NCBI GenBank assembly: GCA_963921195.1 | Contig: OY992537.1 | Span: 80,861,287-80,925,286, forward strand | Source of the DNA: Pegoplata infirma | Taxonomy: Eukaryota > Arthropoda > Insecta > Diptera > Anthomyiidae | Direction: 5' to 3' | DNA: 64,000 bases | Shown here: piece after piece, positions 11,160 to 21,612 of the stretch | Layout: each line of letters begins with the position of its first letter | Position numbering within the stretch: the first letter of the stretch is position 1 | Notes under the pieces: generated by a model | The model's database searches: none | What the model saw: only the letters and a program-made list of their open reading frames with translations | What the model was told of the DNA's origin: nothing | Position numbers and translations under genes: made by a program

Positions 11160-11353
11160 AAGAGTTTTGTGAGTGTGAGTCAACATAAGTGTTAGCGAAG
11201 CTTCCGTGACTGCATGAGTTTGAGTTGTATTTAATTTACTCACGTGATTATGAGTAGAAAAAATAGGCTCGTGAGTGAGTGTGCGTAATTTAAAAGTTGC
11301 TGTCGTGAGCGTGAGTGAGTGTGAGTTAAAAATCACTCACGCGCCCATCTCTA
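11160..11353. mobile_element. hAT-like MITE, right end only
   Basis: Ends CACTCACGCGCCCATCTCTA at 11353, the same terminus as the right end of the element at 20497-21003. The interior is rich in GAGTGAGTGTGAG / CTCACGTGAT words like that element. No left terminus (TAGAGATGGG) was found, so it is truncated. Confidence 0.6.
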
Positions 11354-11945
11354 CATTATAATATTTTACTCCTTATTAGTAATCCGAGTCAGTAACTACT
11401 TATTTATCTCCATATTCTTCACTACTTATTTTTGTCTCACGTCCTTGTTAAAATAATTAGTGTTTCATTCAATTAGTAACTACTTATTAATATCTGTTTC
11501 GGATTACAAAACTCATTACTAGTAACGCTAATTTTTACTTGGAAGGTACTTAACCAATTTTTTTTTAATTAAGAAATACAAGAGAAATTTTCGGCGCACT
11601 TTCATAAAATTCTAAATAACTTTGGTGTTTTCCTATCCTGGTTATTCTTAGCTGCCCAATCTCACACTTAGCGGGTCAAAGGGGAGGGGGAAAACGAGAT
11701 TTTTTTCGCTTTTGAAGTTTATTCACATTTCTTTAAAAGAAACTATATGAACAATGTTCATAGATCGAAATTTGAAAAAAAAAGAAATATGCAATCGGAA
11801 CGCAATAAAATTAAACTGGAGGGGGGGGGGGGGGGTGTTTTGTGAATTTTTGTTAATATATAAATTGATTAAAAAAAAAATCGCAAATATATGATGAAAA
11901 ATTCATAAAAACTCACGAATAAAGAATTTTTCAATTTAAAAAAGC
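11354..11945. other. No gene; 15-base G run at 11821-11835
   Basis: 11355-11520 has TTAGTAATCCGAGTCAGTAA and an opposite-sense GTTTCGGATTACAAAACTCA, a weak inverted repeat. At 11821-11835 there are 15 consecutive G preceded by GGA, unusual in this AT-rich context. Nothing coding. Confidence 0.5.
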
Positions 11946-12784
11946 TACACTCAAAAAATTATGTAGGTAAATTCTAGTGAATATTCACTTAAAACAAATG
12001 AAATTTTATTTAAAAACCATTCGAGTATTTTATCATTTAAAATAAAAACATATTACAGTCAATTTTAAATGTTAATTTAATGACTAACCAAAACATTAAA
12101 AAACTAGTGAATATTCACTTATTTTGTGTTGAAAAACAGTAAAACTATAGAAGAAATTTTTTACTGCCGAAAATGAATGTAACAGAAAATTCGTTTTTAA
12201 GAGTCCCCGCACAACAATGTCGGAGCGGTTGACGGTTTCGGTCACGAGAGAGTATAGGCGCAAAACAAAGGCGGCAGCGGGAAATTCAGTCAGGCGTTGA
12301 TATTTACACTATTTTTCACTTTTTCGACATTTTTTATTAAATTTTATTGTTTTTTTTATTATCAACTTGATTTTCTTATATTGTTTTGTTTTTTTGTGTT
12401 TTTTTAGAATTTAAAATATTTTTTTTTTAGAGATCACATTTTTTTTGTTTACTTTATCGAAAATAATCAAAATATTTATAAAATTGTGGCAACATTTTCA
12501 TATCAAAAATTAAAAGAGAGAGAGAAACCGACACAAAAATAAAATTAATTTTATTCAAGCGGTTTTCGGTCGAGCGTTTTTTCTTGCCAAATTTGTAAGA
12601 AAAAAACGTCACCGACACTGTTGTGCGGGCACTCTAAGACAGTAAATTATTTTTTTTTAAACTACAAAAACAGTATAAAATAAGAAGTCCATAATAAAAT
12701 TAATGATTTTTCTTTTAAAATAACTTTACTGATTACTTTTCAAAATAACCTACAAACAGTTAATTACATAATTTTCTTAGTGTA
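11946..12784. mobile_element. TA-flanked MITE (mariner-like), hosting another MITE
   Basis: The ends are CACTCAAAAAATTATGTA and the complement of ACATAATTTTCTTAGTG, flanked by TA at 11946-11947 and 12783-12784. The palindrome AGTGAATATTCACT occurs twice (near 11973 and 12106). A TAA-duplicating MITE (12201-12634) interrupts it. TA duplication suggests Tc1/mariner; with a 2-bp target in AT-rich DNA this is not certain. Confidence 0.65.
12198..12637. mobile_element. Harbinger-like MITE with TAA duplication
   Basis: The element is 12201-12634, GAGTCCCCGCACAACAATG / complement GAGTGCCCGCACAACAGTG, with TAA on both sides (12198-12200, 12635-12637). The termini are GC-rich (GGAGCGGTTGACGG; CGAGCGTTTTTTC). 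Non-coding, 434 bp. Confidence 0.82.
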
Positions 12785-12829
12785 TTGTATTTAAATCAGG
12801 CGCGGATCCATCTTTTGGAAACAGGCCTA

Positions 12830-13082
12830 TTCACAGTTATGACTGACTTTGACTGTCATTAGCCAGTTTTTATGATAGAATTGTCATTAATACCATCAAT
12901 ATTTTTCTACTTATACAAACCAACAAAACAATCACAAATTTTATTTAGAAACTTGAAGATCTGCTTTCGGGACGATCATAAAATTGACAAATAAAATTTA
13001 AAATTTTAGAAATTTGTTGTAGGTTTGTAGAGGAAAATATCGATATTATGACTTTTCAGTCATAGCCAGTCACAACTGTGAA
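12830..13082. mobile_element. Small MITE, TTCACAGTT ends
   Basis: Termini TTCACAGTTATGACTGACTT and TTCACAGTTGTGACTGGCTA (complement of the right end), followed by a second mirrored block (GACTGTC / CAGTC). 253 bp. The target duplication is not clear. Confidence 0.7.
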
Positions 13083-13089
13083 TTGCACC

Positions 13090-13930
13090 TTCAAGAAAAT
13101 TCTCAGATGTTGAAACATTTTTACTACAGAAATACTCTTAGATTCTGAAATATTTTTTATGCAGAAAAATACCCAATTTCTGATATATTTGCCTTAGAAA
13201 ACTGATCGGATTCTAAAACCCTTTGATATAAAAAAGTTCTTTAATTCTCAGTTTGCATTTTCTACAGAAAAACTCTCAGATTCAACATTTGTCTTATAGA
13301 AAATGTTTCAGAATTTTAAACTTTTTCTTATAGAAATAATCTAAGATTCTGAGACATTTCTTCCATTAAAATCTTTTGCAAATTCTGACATAATTTTCTT
13401 ATAAAAAATCTCTGAAATAATTTTCATATTTTAAAGTAATTCTCAACTTCTAAGAGCTCCTTTGTATACAAGATCCTAAAACATATTTTGTAAAAGAAAA
13501 ATCCATCACCAGTTTCTAAAACATTTTATGAAGAAATTTTTATACACTTTTCTAGAAAAAAATCCTTAAATTTTATAGCATTTTTTTACTCTTTTAATGC
13601 CATCATCTTATGTTTTCTAAGAAAATTTCTTAGATTCTGTAACATTTTTCATATAGAAAAATTATTATTATTAGACAATATTTAAAAAAAAAATTAGTTA
13701 ACATATTTAGAGACACATTTCCTATAAAAAAATTTCAGAATTTTCCAACAGAAAAGTTTTCAGATTTGGAGAGACTTTTTCATACGAAAAAATTTAGTTT
13801 TCCAGAAAAAAGTCTTAAAACATTTTTCAAATTGACAAATGATAAAAGATTTTAGAAAAATACTCAGATTTTTAAAAAATTTTTCCATAAAAAAAATTTT
13901 TAGATTCGGAAGTATATTTCCCCATAGACC
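13090..13930. repeat. Degenerate tandem array, about 45-bp unit (CAGATTCTGAGACATTTT...TATAGAAAAA)
   Basis: Successive copies of a unit reading roughly CAGATTCTGAGACATTTTTC then TATAGAAAAATTCT. The units are too diverged for a fixed period. The same words fill 14390-14850 and 48840-49480. No ORF of note. Confidence 0.65.
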
Positions 13931-14131
13931 CTAGAAATTTTTCATCTTTGTTCCATTCCCTTCCTTTTTTCCTTTCTCTTTCCTTTTTTTATTTTTTCCC
14001 TTTCTTTTTTTTCCTTTCCTTTTTTTTTTTTTGAAATCGTGTTGGGGGGGGAGAAATCCCATTCTCCCCCCTGGACCTGCGCCTGGTTGGGATCAACCCG
14101 TCAACCTCTTAACCTAATCCCTAAGTTATTT

Positions 14132-15037
14132 ATATTAATTAGGGTTTACAATTAACCGCAGTTTTGCTTAACCGCGGTTACGGTTAAAATTCAAGCGATT
14201 AACCGCGGTTAACGGTTAACCGCACTCTTTTAAAATAATTTTAATTTAATTGATTTAATTTATAATAATTTTAATTGATTAATAAAAATGTAAAATAGAA
14301 GTACATTTCTGATTTTATGTTAAATGTAGACAATGGTGGGTATAGCTTTTGAGTTTTAATGGGAGAAAGTTATACAAAAAGTTTTTCTGTAGAGAAAAAT
14401 TCAGATTATGAAATATTCCTCTTAAAGAAAAAGTCTCACAAGTAGATTCATGGACATATTTTTTATAAAAACTGTTTCAAATTCTGAGCATTTTTTTCTA
14501 TAGAAAAAGTTTTAGACTCCGAAACATTTTTTCAATAGAAAATTATTCAGATTCTGAGGCATATTTTCTAAAGAAGAATTTTCAGACTCTGGGTCATATT
14601 TATATTAGAAACTGTCTCAGAATCTGAGAAATTTATTCTATAGAACTCTGAAACATTTTTTTAAATTGAAATTTTTTCAGACTCTGAGGCATATTTTCTA
14701 AAGTCTCTGACTCTGAGGCATATTTTCATAAGAAGCTATCTCAGATTCTGAGACATTTATTCTACAGAAAAATTTTCAGATTCTGAAATATTTTTGAATA
14801 GAAAAAGTTTCATATTCTGAGGCATTTTTTGTGTCTATAAATTTGAAATTTTTTATTATTCTTTGATGCTTTTTTCATTGTTTTTCTAAAAAAAATCTCT
14901 TTTGTCCTACAAATCTTATGTTAATAAAATTAACCGTAACCGCAGAATTTTTCATGCGGTTACGGTTACGGTTAAATAGTGCGGTTAACCGCGGTTACGG
15001 TTACGATTAAAACCTCATTGCAAACCCTAATATTAAT
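14132..15037. mobile_element. hAT MITE with perfect ATATTAAT duplication and GGTTACGGTTA subterminal repeats
   Basis: The element is 14140-15029, with ends TAGGGTTTACAAT and TAGGGTTTGCAAT (complement of right), flanked by ATATTAAT at 14132-14139 and 15030-15037. About 80-100 bp at each end is packed with CCGCGGTTAACC and GGTTACGGTTA words, GC-richer than the interior. The middle carries the CAGATTCTGAGA array. No ORF encoding a transposase. Confidence 0.92.
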
Positions 15038-16105
15038 AGAGTATGCATATCTGTTGTAAACAGGAAATTTCTTGCAAACTTTGTTTAGTTGTAAGGACAA
15101 AACTAAAAAAGGACACTTTAAGCTACCGTAAAATATTCTCTCCGTAACCCTGCTCGAGATTTCGCGCAAAAGTTATGCTATATTATGTGGAATTCGAATA
15201 AAAAATATGTATAACTTTAACATACACTTTTCCCATTTTGGATTTTAATGGACTAAGCCCAAAAAAAGCCGCCAAAAAAGGCCCGAAAAAACGATTTGAT
15301 AACATGTTTCTAATGACAGACCCATATTTAGGAGATCAAAAGACTTTTGAAACTCTCTTCTCGAAATCTGTACAAAAAAGTGGATTTTTGTAGAGTAATG
15401 CAATCTACCATAAATCATGTAATAGTTAAGTCCTGCTGATGAGTCAAAGTTTCTAACACCAAAATTATTATTTCAAACCTTTACCAACAATTTATCCACT
15501 GTGCAAGTTTTATGCTCTTATAGAATTTAAAGACATAAAGAAATGTCAATATTGCTTTCTTTCATCTAACCTATATTTACCATGTGCAAAAAGTAATATG
15601 AATATGTAACATTCACTAAAGCAATATGAAAGGTTTATATAGTAATCATAGTTTTAAGAGTAACACAAGAAAATTCCATTAAACTTTATTCAAGGTAGTG
15701 TAATAAAAATAAATATTGTTTTTTTCTTTATTTTTTTGTAGTTGATATATAAATATTTTGGTTCTTGTGGTTTCGGTGTTTTGAAAGGAGATTGACCAAA
15801 ATCACGCACATTGCTTATAAAACTAAATTAATAGTTATAACTATAAATTTTCAGATTTTTATGTAGAGATTATCACAAGGAACTTATAAGAGTGTATGAA
15901 TATTAGAGTATAGAACCCTGTTTCTTAAAGCTAACAATATAATAATAGGTCCTTATACAATTATCCCAATATATATAATATACACAGTGTGTATTATACA
16001 CTAATATAATAACACAGTGTGACAAAATCAAACATTCCGAATTAGAATGGGATGATATCAAAAACAATTGAAAATTGACAGTTTACAAAACAAAAACCTC
16101 AAAGC
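15038..16105. other. No gene; dispersed-repeat fragment at about 15050-15240
   Basis: 15055-15240 shares GGAAATTTCTTGC, AAAAAAGGACA and GAATTCGAATAAAAAA-type words with 3060-3190 and 54598-54615. The remainder includes TATACACAGTGTGTATTATACAC (near 15980), a short palindromic AT stretch. No protein signal. Confidence 0.4.
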
Positions 16106-17165
16106 TTTTTTTTTAACATGATAATGTTTTTAGGCTGGTGTCTAATTTTAAAAAAGTTGCAGGATGCCACTTCAGTTTGACTTTATAAGCTAACAATTAA
16201 CGAAAAAGAAAACAAGAATTACTATTTTCATTTTCTTAAAACCAAAAATTTTAATAACTTGGGCTTGTAACTTGGATAATAATTCACCTCATGGTGAATA
16301 AAACCGTTTTTCACCAGCTGGTAATAAAAAGTAACATAATTATTTTTCAAAAATTTTTTTTCATAAATTTTTTTTTTTTCATCAATTTTTTTCTCCCTAA
16401 AATTTTTTTTTCCATTAAATTTTTTTTTCATCAAACTTTTTTTTTTCATCAATTTTTTTCTCCATCAAATTTTTTTTTCCATTAAATTTTTTTTTCATCA
16501 AACTTTTTTTTTTCATCAAATTTTTTTTTTTTCATCAAACTTTTTTTCATATTTTTTTTGTTACCAAATTTTTTGTCAATTTTTATCAATTTTTTTTTTT
16601 CATCAAATTTTTTTTTCATCAAATTTTTTTTTTTCATTAATTTTTTTTCATCAATTTTTTTTTCATCAATTTTTTCATTTTTTTTTTTTTTTTCATCAAA
16701 ATTTTTTTTCCCAGCAAATTTTTTTTTTTTTTTCCATCAATTTTTTTTTTTTTTATCAATTATTTTTTTTTTTCATCAAACTTTTTTTTCATCAAATTTT
16801 TTTTTTTTTCATAATTTTTTTTTTTCATCAAAATTTCGTTTTTTATCATTTTTTTTTTATCAAATTTTTTTTTCACCAATTTTTTTTCATCAAATTTTTT
16901 TTCATCAAATTTTTTTTTTTCATCAAATTTTGTTTTTCATTAATTTTTGTTTTTTCATCAACAATTTTTTTCATATTGTTTTTTTATCACATTATTTTTC
17001 ATAAAATTTTTTTATCAAATTTTTTATTATCAATTATTTTCTCACCATCAATTTTTTCATTTTTTTTTTCATCTATTTTTTTTTATTTTTTTACATCAAA
17101 AAATTTTTCTTTTCATCAAAAAAATTCAAATTCAAAAACTTTTTTTCATCAACCATTTGTTTATC
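16106..17165 (-). mobile_element. DINE 3' module, reverse, with expanded TTTTTCATCAAA array
   Basis: Begins AACATGATAATGTTTTTAGG, GCAGGATGCCACTTCAGTTT. Then the paired hairpins (TTCACCTCATGGTGAA near 16286; TTCACCAGCTGGT near 16312), then about 820 bp of TTTTTTTCATCAAATTTTTT-type repeats. The conserved DINE body is missing on this side. The Phe-rich ORFs (16558-17004 and others) are translations of the array. Confidence 0.7.
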
Positions 17166-18888
17166 AAATGTATTAAAGATTCGGCACTTTGGTGCCGAAT
17201 CTTGTGATCCCCTCCACAATTTCTACAAGATTTTTGCAAAAAACTTTATTTAAAAGAAAATTACTTTTGAAAAACAAAAAAAAAAAAAAAATTAAAAAAA
17301 AAATTAAAAAAAAAAAATTTTGGAAAAAAATGGACGATTTTTTTTTTCTTTTTTTGTCAAAAAAATATGTTCGTTATTGTTTAAATTCCATTTTGTGTTC
17401 AATTATGTTAACATATGTCAACCAGCAGCCGAATTAAAGCATTTTTATTTTTAGGTAATGTTGAACGTACTAAAATTTTTGAGGTGTCCTTACATTTTCG
17501 TTCATAAATTTTGAACCGCTGAACCGATATCGCTCAAATGCAATACGGGGAACTTTCAATAATCATGTTAAGTTTCAGTCATCTCCGTGTAATATTTTGG
17601 CCGTGATCACCATTTCCACAGACGGACAGACGGACATCGCTAGAATATCTTAAAATCGATCGGGGATTACGAATATATATGGGGCATTCCATGTCAAATA
17701 GGAAAGTTTTAAATTTTTTTTTTTTATTTTCCCAATTTGTTTACAGTTTTTAATAGCCTTCGAAAACTCCTTCGTAAATTTTCACGCCCTATCTCCACTC
17801 CCTAAGTAGGCTCCCATACAAATAACAGTTGGAGCAAATTTTATAAAAATATAATTTTGAATGGAAGCCTACTTAGGGAGTGGAGATAGGGCGTAGGTAT
17901 GTTTTAAAAAAATGTTGTATGGTAAAAATAAATGGGGGTCGGTCTCAATAATGACCCCTCTTGGACGCACCTTTGGACCGGTAGAAGCTGATTAAATAAA
18001 ACAAATTTACAAAAAATAAAATAAATTGTATGGGGACCGCCTTAACAATTAGAGATAGAGGGTAGGTAAGTTCAGAGAAAATGTTTGGACTAAAAATATT
18101 GTGTATTGTCGATCATATATTTTGTTGCTCTAATGGCACTATTAGGGCAGTTAGAGCAATTGGAGAAAATTTTAAAAAATGTCGTTTTGTGTGCGAGCCC
18201 CCTTAGAAATAGGAGATAGGGTATTAGTTTGTTCCAAAGAAATGTTAAGACGTAAAAATTAAGGGGGGTCGGTCTTATAAATGATCCCTCTATGACGCAC
18301 CATTGGAGCAGTAGAAATGATTTTAAGATTGGAAAATTACAATAAAAATTTTTCAAAAATTTTTAAAAAATAGTAATAATCGTTATCCACGATCATCCTG
18401 GGCAAAAAATTTGTAGAATCGATAGAAGATTAACACAAAAATATTTCAAAAAAATCGAAGAGTACAAACATTTTCAAAAATGAGATTTAAATTTTAAAAC
18501 TTAAAAATCGCATACTAGAGCGTATTAAGATTTTTTTGGGATTTTTTTTAAATAAAAAAACAAAATTTTTGAAAAAAAAAATTTGAAATTTGGACCATTA
18601 TTGAAGAAGTTATGATTAAAAGAAGTTTGAGTAATGGAACAAACTACCAATTTTTAAAAATTCGATATCTTTTGAACGGGTCATCAAAAAATCTGAAAAT
18701 TTACCACGAAGGAGTTTTCAAAGGGTACTAAAAACTGTAAACAAATTGGGAAAATCTAAAAAAAAAATTTCAAAGTGTCCGATTTGACATGGAATGCCCC
18801 ATATACTTTATGGGGTCCCAGACCGATATTTCGATGAGTTACAAACGGAATGACAAACTTATTTATACCCTCTATCACTAGAGTAAAG
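17166..18888 (+). mobile_element. DINE-1/Helentron-like element D2, interrupted
   Basis: 5' hairpin AGATTCGGCAC...GTGCCGAATCT (17177-17202) and CCCCTCCAC. The body matches element A. CAGACGGACAGACGGACATC lies near 17620, then ATCGGGGATTACGAATATAT, where a 1.1-kb element is inserted. After it the block resumes: ATACTTTATGGGGTCCCAGA, TTACAAACGGAATGAC, and terminal TACCCTCTATCACTAGAG. Confidence 0.8.
17680..18801. mobile_element. TA-flanked long MITE, TGGGGCATTCCATGTC ends
   Basis: About 23-bp terminal repeats (GGGGCATTCCATGTCAAAT at the left and its complement at the right) flanked by TA (17678-17679, 18802-18803) within AT-alternating DNA. Inside, CGCCCTATCTCCACTCCCTA (17789) is mirrored at 17875-17892. 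Two diverged direct copies of a GGGGTCGGTCT...GACGCACC block lie near 17936 and 18266. No ORF with homology. Confidence 0.8.
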
Positions 18889-19150
18889 TGTAGAATAAAC
18901 TACTGTGTACCGTAGCGTATGATTGTTATATAAAGGCAATTACGAAATTAAACATACGCCACATATACAATTTTCAAGCAATTATTAATATGATTATAAT
19001 AAAATTTCACCAACATCAAATTCGTGTAAAAAAAATTTTGTGCTGAACTATTAAAAAAGACTTGAGGGTTTTGTTATTGAATATGTCAACTTTCATTTGC
19101 TTTTGGTTTTATCCCATTCCGATTTTTGTTGTTGCACTGTGTAATTGGCG
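18889..19150. repeat. Dispersed repeat, second copy of the 3.2-3.6 kb repeat
   Basis: GCGTATGATTGTTATATAAA, ATGTCAACTTTCATTTGCTT and TTGTTGTTGCACTGTGT match the earlier copy. It starts directly after DINE D2's terminal hairpin. Confidence 0.5.
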
Positions 19151-20332
19151 TGGGTAAGAATTGTATGATTTTTAATGTCAAGTGTTGTATTGGATTATGT
19201 TTGGCATTTGTAAATAAAGCTTTGAATGTTTATGAGCTTTTGACAAATGAGTTTAAATATTTTTTTTGGGATTATTAGTTATTTATAAGAAGGTCATAAA
19301 TTTTTTTTTATTATGTTATTTATAGAATTTTAATAACAAAATTAGGGCTTGTTTAAGTATTAGTAAAGAAACTAAAAAATTCATAGACGTAATAAAGTAG
19401 TTAAATTTAATAACATTAATGGATTATTATGATGCATATGAATATTAGAACATGTCCTTTCATTATATATAGAAGTCATTATAAATAACACTATTAAATA
19501 GGATGGACCGTTTTTAGTAGCAGTCTACAAATGTACTGGCAGCACTGGGTATACAAAAAAAACTACGCTTTGTCGAAATTTCCCATTACATACTTGGGAC
19601 TTTAGAGATGTTCAACAAATGTAAACATTAAACGTTTTTATAAATTAAACGTTTTTATAAACATCGCTGTTATTGTCTATCTTCAGAATGACTCAAAAGT
19701 TAAAGACACTATGTCATTTTGAGTAAGAGTTGGAAATATGTCTTTCAAATGGTGTTTATTTTATTCTAACTGGAGCAGTACTTTTTGCAAACAAAGTATT
19801 TTAAAATACGCGTTGTGTTTTATAATATAGATTTCCCTTCCGTGACTCCCATTTTTTTCACTTCCAACTCCATTAAACAAATTTCTAATTTACAAACATT
19901 AAATATAAATTTCCGATTTGCATGACTTTGTGCTATTTATCAGTCACAAAAAGATTTATTTATTTTTAACACACAAACGAATATGACATATTAAATGTTT
20001 ATAAAAATAGCCCTTCTACAAAATATTTTTGACTCAAAAATTAACTTCAACTTGATTTTATTTAAAACTGCGCCGTGGTATCTTACTCGTTTTTTTCTAA
20101 AATTTTTGCTTCACTCTATAAAAAATGTATTTCTTTGTAAAATTTTGACAAGTTCCTAACTAACACAAATATCATCCAGAGCACAATTACGTAAGATTAT
20201 ATTATGACTTAATATACAAACCCCAAATTTTCTTTATTTGCGTGAGAAATATATTTAACGAAGCCGAACTTATGTCCCATTGGATATGTATTACAAAAAA
20301 CATTCTTTCCATTAAAAACTTCATATAATTTC
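19151..20332. other. No recognised feature
   Basis: AT-rich. A short direct repeat AAACGTTTTTATAAA (two copies near 19630-19665) is the only structure noted. TAGAGATGTTCAACAAATG near 19602 could be a degraded hAT end, but no partner was found. Confidence 0.4.
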
Positions 20333-20496
20333 TTAACCCTGCTGTTAGGTTAGAAAAAACTTACGAGTCTTAGGTTAGTGGACCATTTTTTGGTCCATAC
20401 TTCAATATTCAAACCAAATAAAAATTTAATATTATATTTGTATATATTTTGGATCATTTCTACCTAAATACTATTATTTTAAGCTTAACTCAACGT

Positions 20497-21003
20497 TAGA
20501 GATGGGTGCGTGAGTGAATTTTGGCTCACGCTCACGCAAGAAATATTATAATCGCTCATGAATCACTCACTCGATTTTTTTCTTTATTTACGCTCACTTA
20601 CTTCTCACGTCAGTAAAACTAAAAAAGTTACGCTCATGCGTAACTCACGTGATTCATAATTACGATCACCCCAATTCACGCAATATTCACTTATTCACTT
20701 AAAAAAAAATGTTTTTCGTATATTAGCAGACCGTTAATTTGATTTTTAACTGATTGCAAAACGAAAAATAAAACTAAAACTATAAATAAAACTAAAAGCA
20801 ATACAAAAAAATTATATTGAATCACGCAAGAAAAATGACACTCACGCAAAAATTGGGCTCGATTTCTAATCACTCACACATTAAAGTTTTGGAATCACAC
20901 TCACTCAAGCATGATTCTCGTAATTAACTAGACCTTCGCTCGAGCGTGAGTCACGCGTGATTCACGTGAACCACGCAAATCACGTGACCAGCACCCATCT
21001 CTA
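20497..21003. mobile_element. hAT-like MITE nested in the piggyBac relic
   Basis: Ends TAGAGATGGGTGCGTGAGTG / TAGAGATGGGTGCTGGTCAC (complement of right). Flanks CTCAACGT and CTCAACAC, an 8-bp duplication with two changes. The interior is full of CTCACG / CGTGAG words (TCACGTGA, GCGTGAGTCACGCGTGA). A relative lies at 11160-11353. Confidence 0.82.
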
Positions 21004-21026
21004 CTCAACACAGCTAATGTAAAAAT

Positions 21027-21212
21027 TTGTTGAGGTATTCATTTTTTTTCATTTTCTTTACTTTAGAGATTGTTTTGTATTACAATTCAAATAAAGGGAT
21101 GTTAGTTTTGTGTTCTCCTATAATTTCTAATAATTCATCTCATTTAGGTGGCGTGGATATTGCTGATCAAATGGTTGGTTTCTACAGCACAAAACGCGCA
21201 AAATATCGATAG
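21027..21212 (+). pseudogene. piggyBac-type transposase remnant
   Basis: The open stretch ends with GGVDIADQM followed about four residues later by a basic STKRAKYR segment. GGVD..DQM is the conserved late block of the piggyBac DDE transposase (PF13843-type), which includes a catalytic-region Asp. The upstream part (NKGMLVLCSPIIS) also fits that region. A stop follows at 21210-21212 and then a MITE. The N-terminal domain, the other catalytic Asp residues and the Cys-rich C-terminus are missing, so it is non-functional. It lies inside the TTAA-flanked element, as expected. Confidence 0.8.
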
Positions 21213-21244
21213 CCTAACATTGTATTTGCAAACATACTTGATAT

Positions 21245-21612
21245 CCCAGCAAAACCTTAAACATGTTAACGGCTATGTAATGCATTACCATGTAATTCAT
21301 AGCCAAAAAAAATTAAAAAATGTGCATTAATTTTCGCCTACCGCTTACCATAGGCATTCACTTTATTTATTTTTCATGCATTATGTAAAACTCATGCATT
21401 ACTTTTAGTGGCATGCCTTATTCTGTACTGGATTAATGATTTTTGTTTGGGATAAGACTCAAAGTAGTGCATGAGGTTTACATAATGCGTGAAAAATACA
21501 AAAAAGTTATGCCTTTGGTAAGCGATAGAGAAAAATGCATATTTTTGATTTTTTTGCTATGTATTACACGGTAATGCATTACATAACCGTGACCATTTAA
21601 AAGTTTTGCTGG
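21245..21612. mobile_element. MITE with CCAGCAAAAC ends, nested in the piggyBac relic
   Basis: Ends CCCAGCAAAACCTTAAACAT and the complement of TTTAAAAGTTTTGCTGG. Further inward ATGTAATGCATTACC and CATAGC are mirrored, so arms run about 65 bp. The outermost bases resemble the CCCAGCA ends of the family at 27, 1624 and 22042. Target duplication unclear. Confidence 0.78.

Larger units (their letters stand above)
12797..14085. mobile_element. hAT-like element with CAGATTCTGAGA array and nested MITE
   Basis: Left end CAGGCGCGGATCCA, right end TGGACCTGCGCCTG (12 of 14 complementary). CAG...CTG ends suggest hAT, but no matching 8-bp flank was found. It contains a 253-bp MITE, a degenerate tandem array (13090-13930), a pyrimidine tract (CCTTTTTTCCTTTCTCTTTC) and a GGGGGGGGAG patch before the right end. 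No transposase. Confidence 0.6.

Noticed and set aside
14150..15010. Telomeric repeat interpretation of GGTTA motifs
   Set aside because: They lie inside an element with 8-bp target duplication and mirror each other; not a head-to-tail telomeric array, and dipteran telomeres generally lack short repeats of this type.
16558..17207. Phe-rich ORFs resembling membrane proteins
   Set aside because: Direct translation of poly-T/CATCAA repeats of the DINE-associated array.
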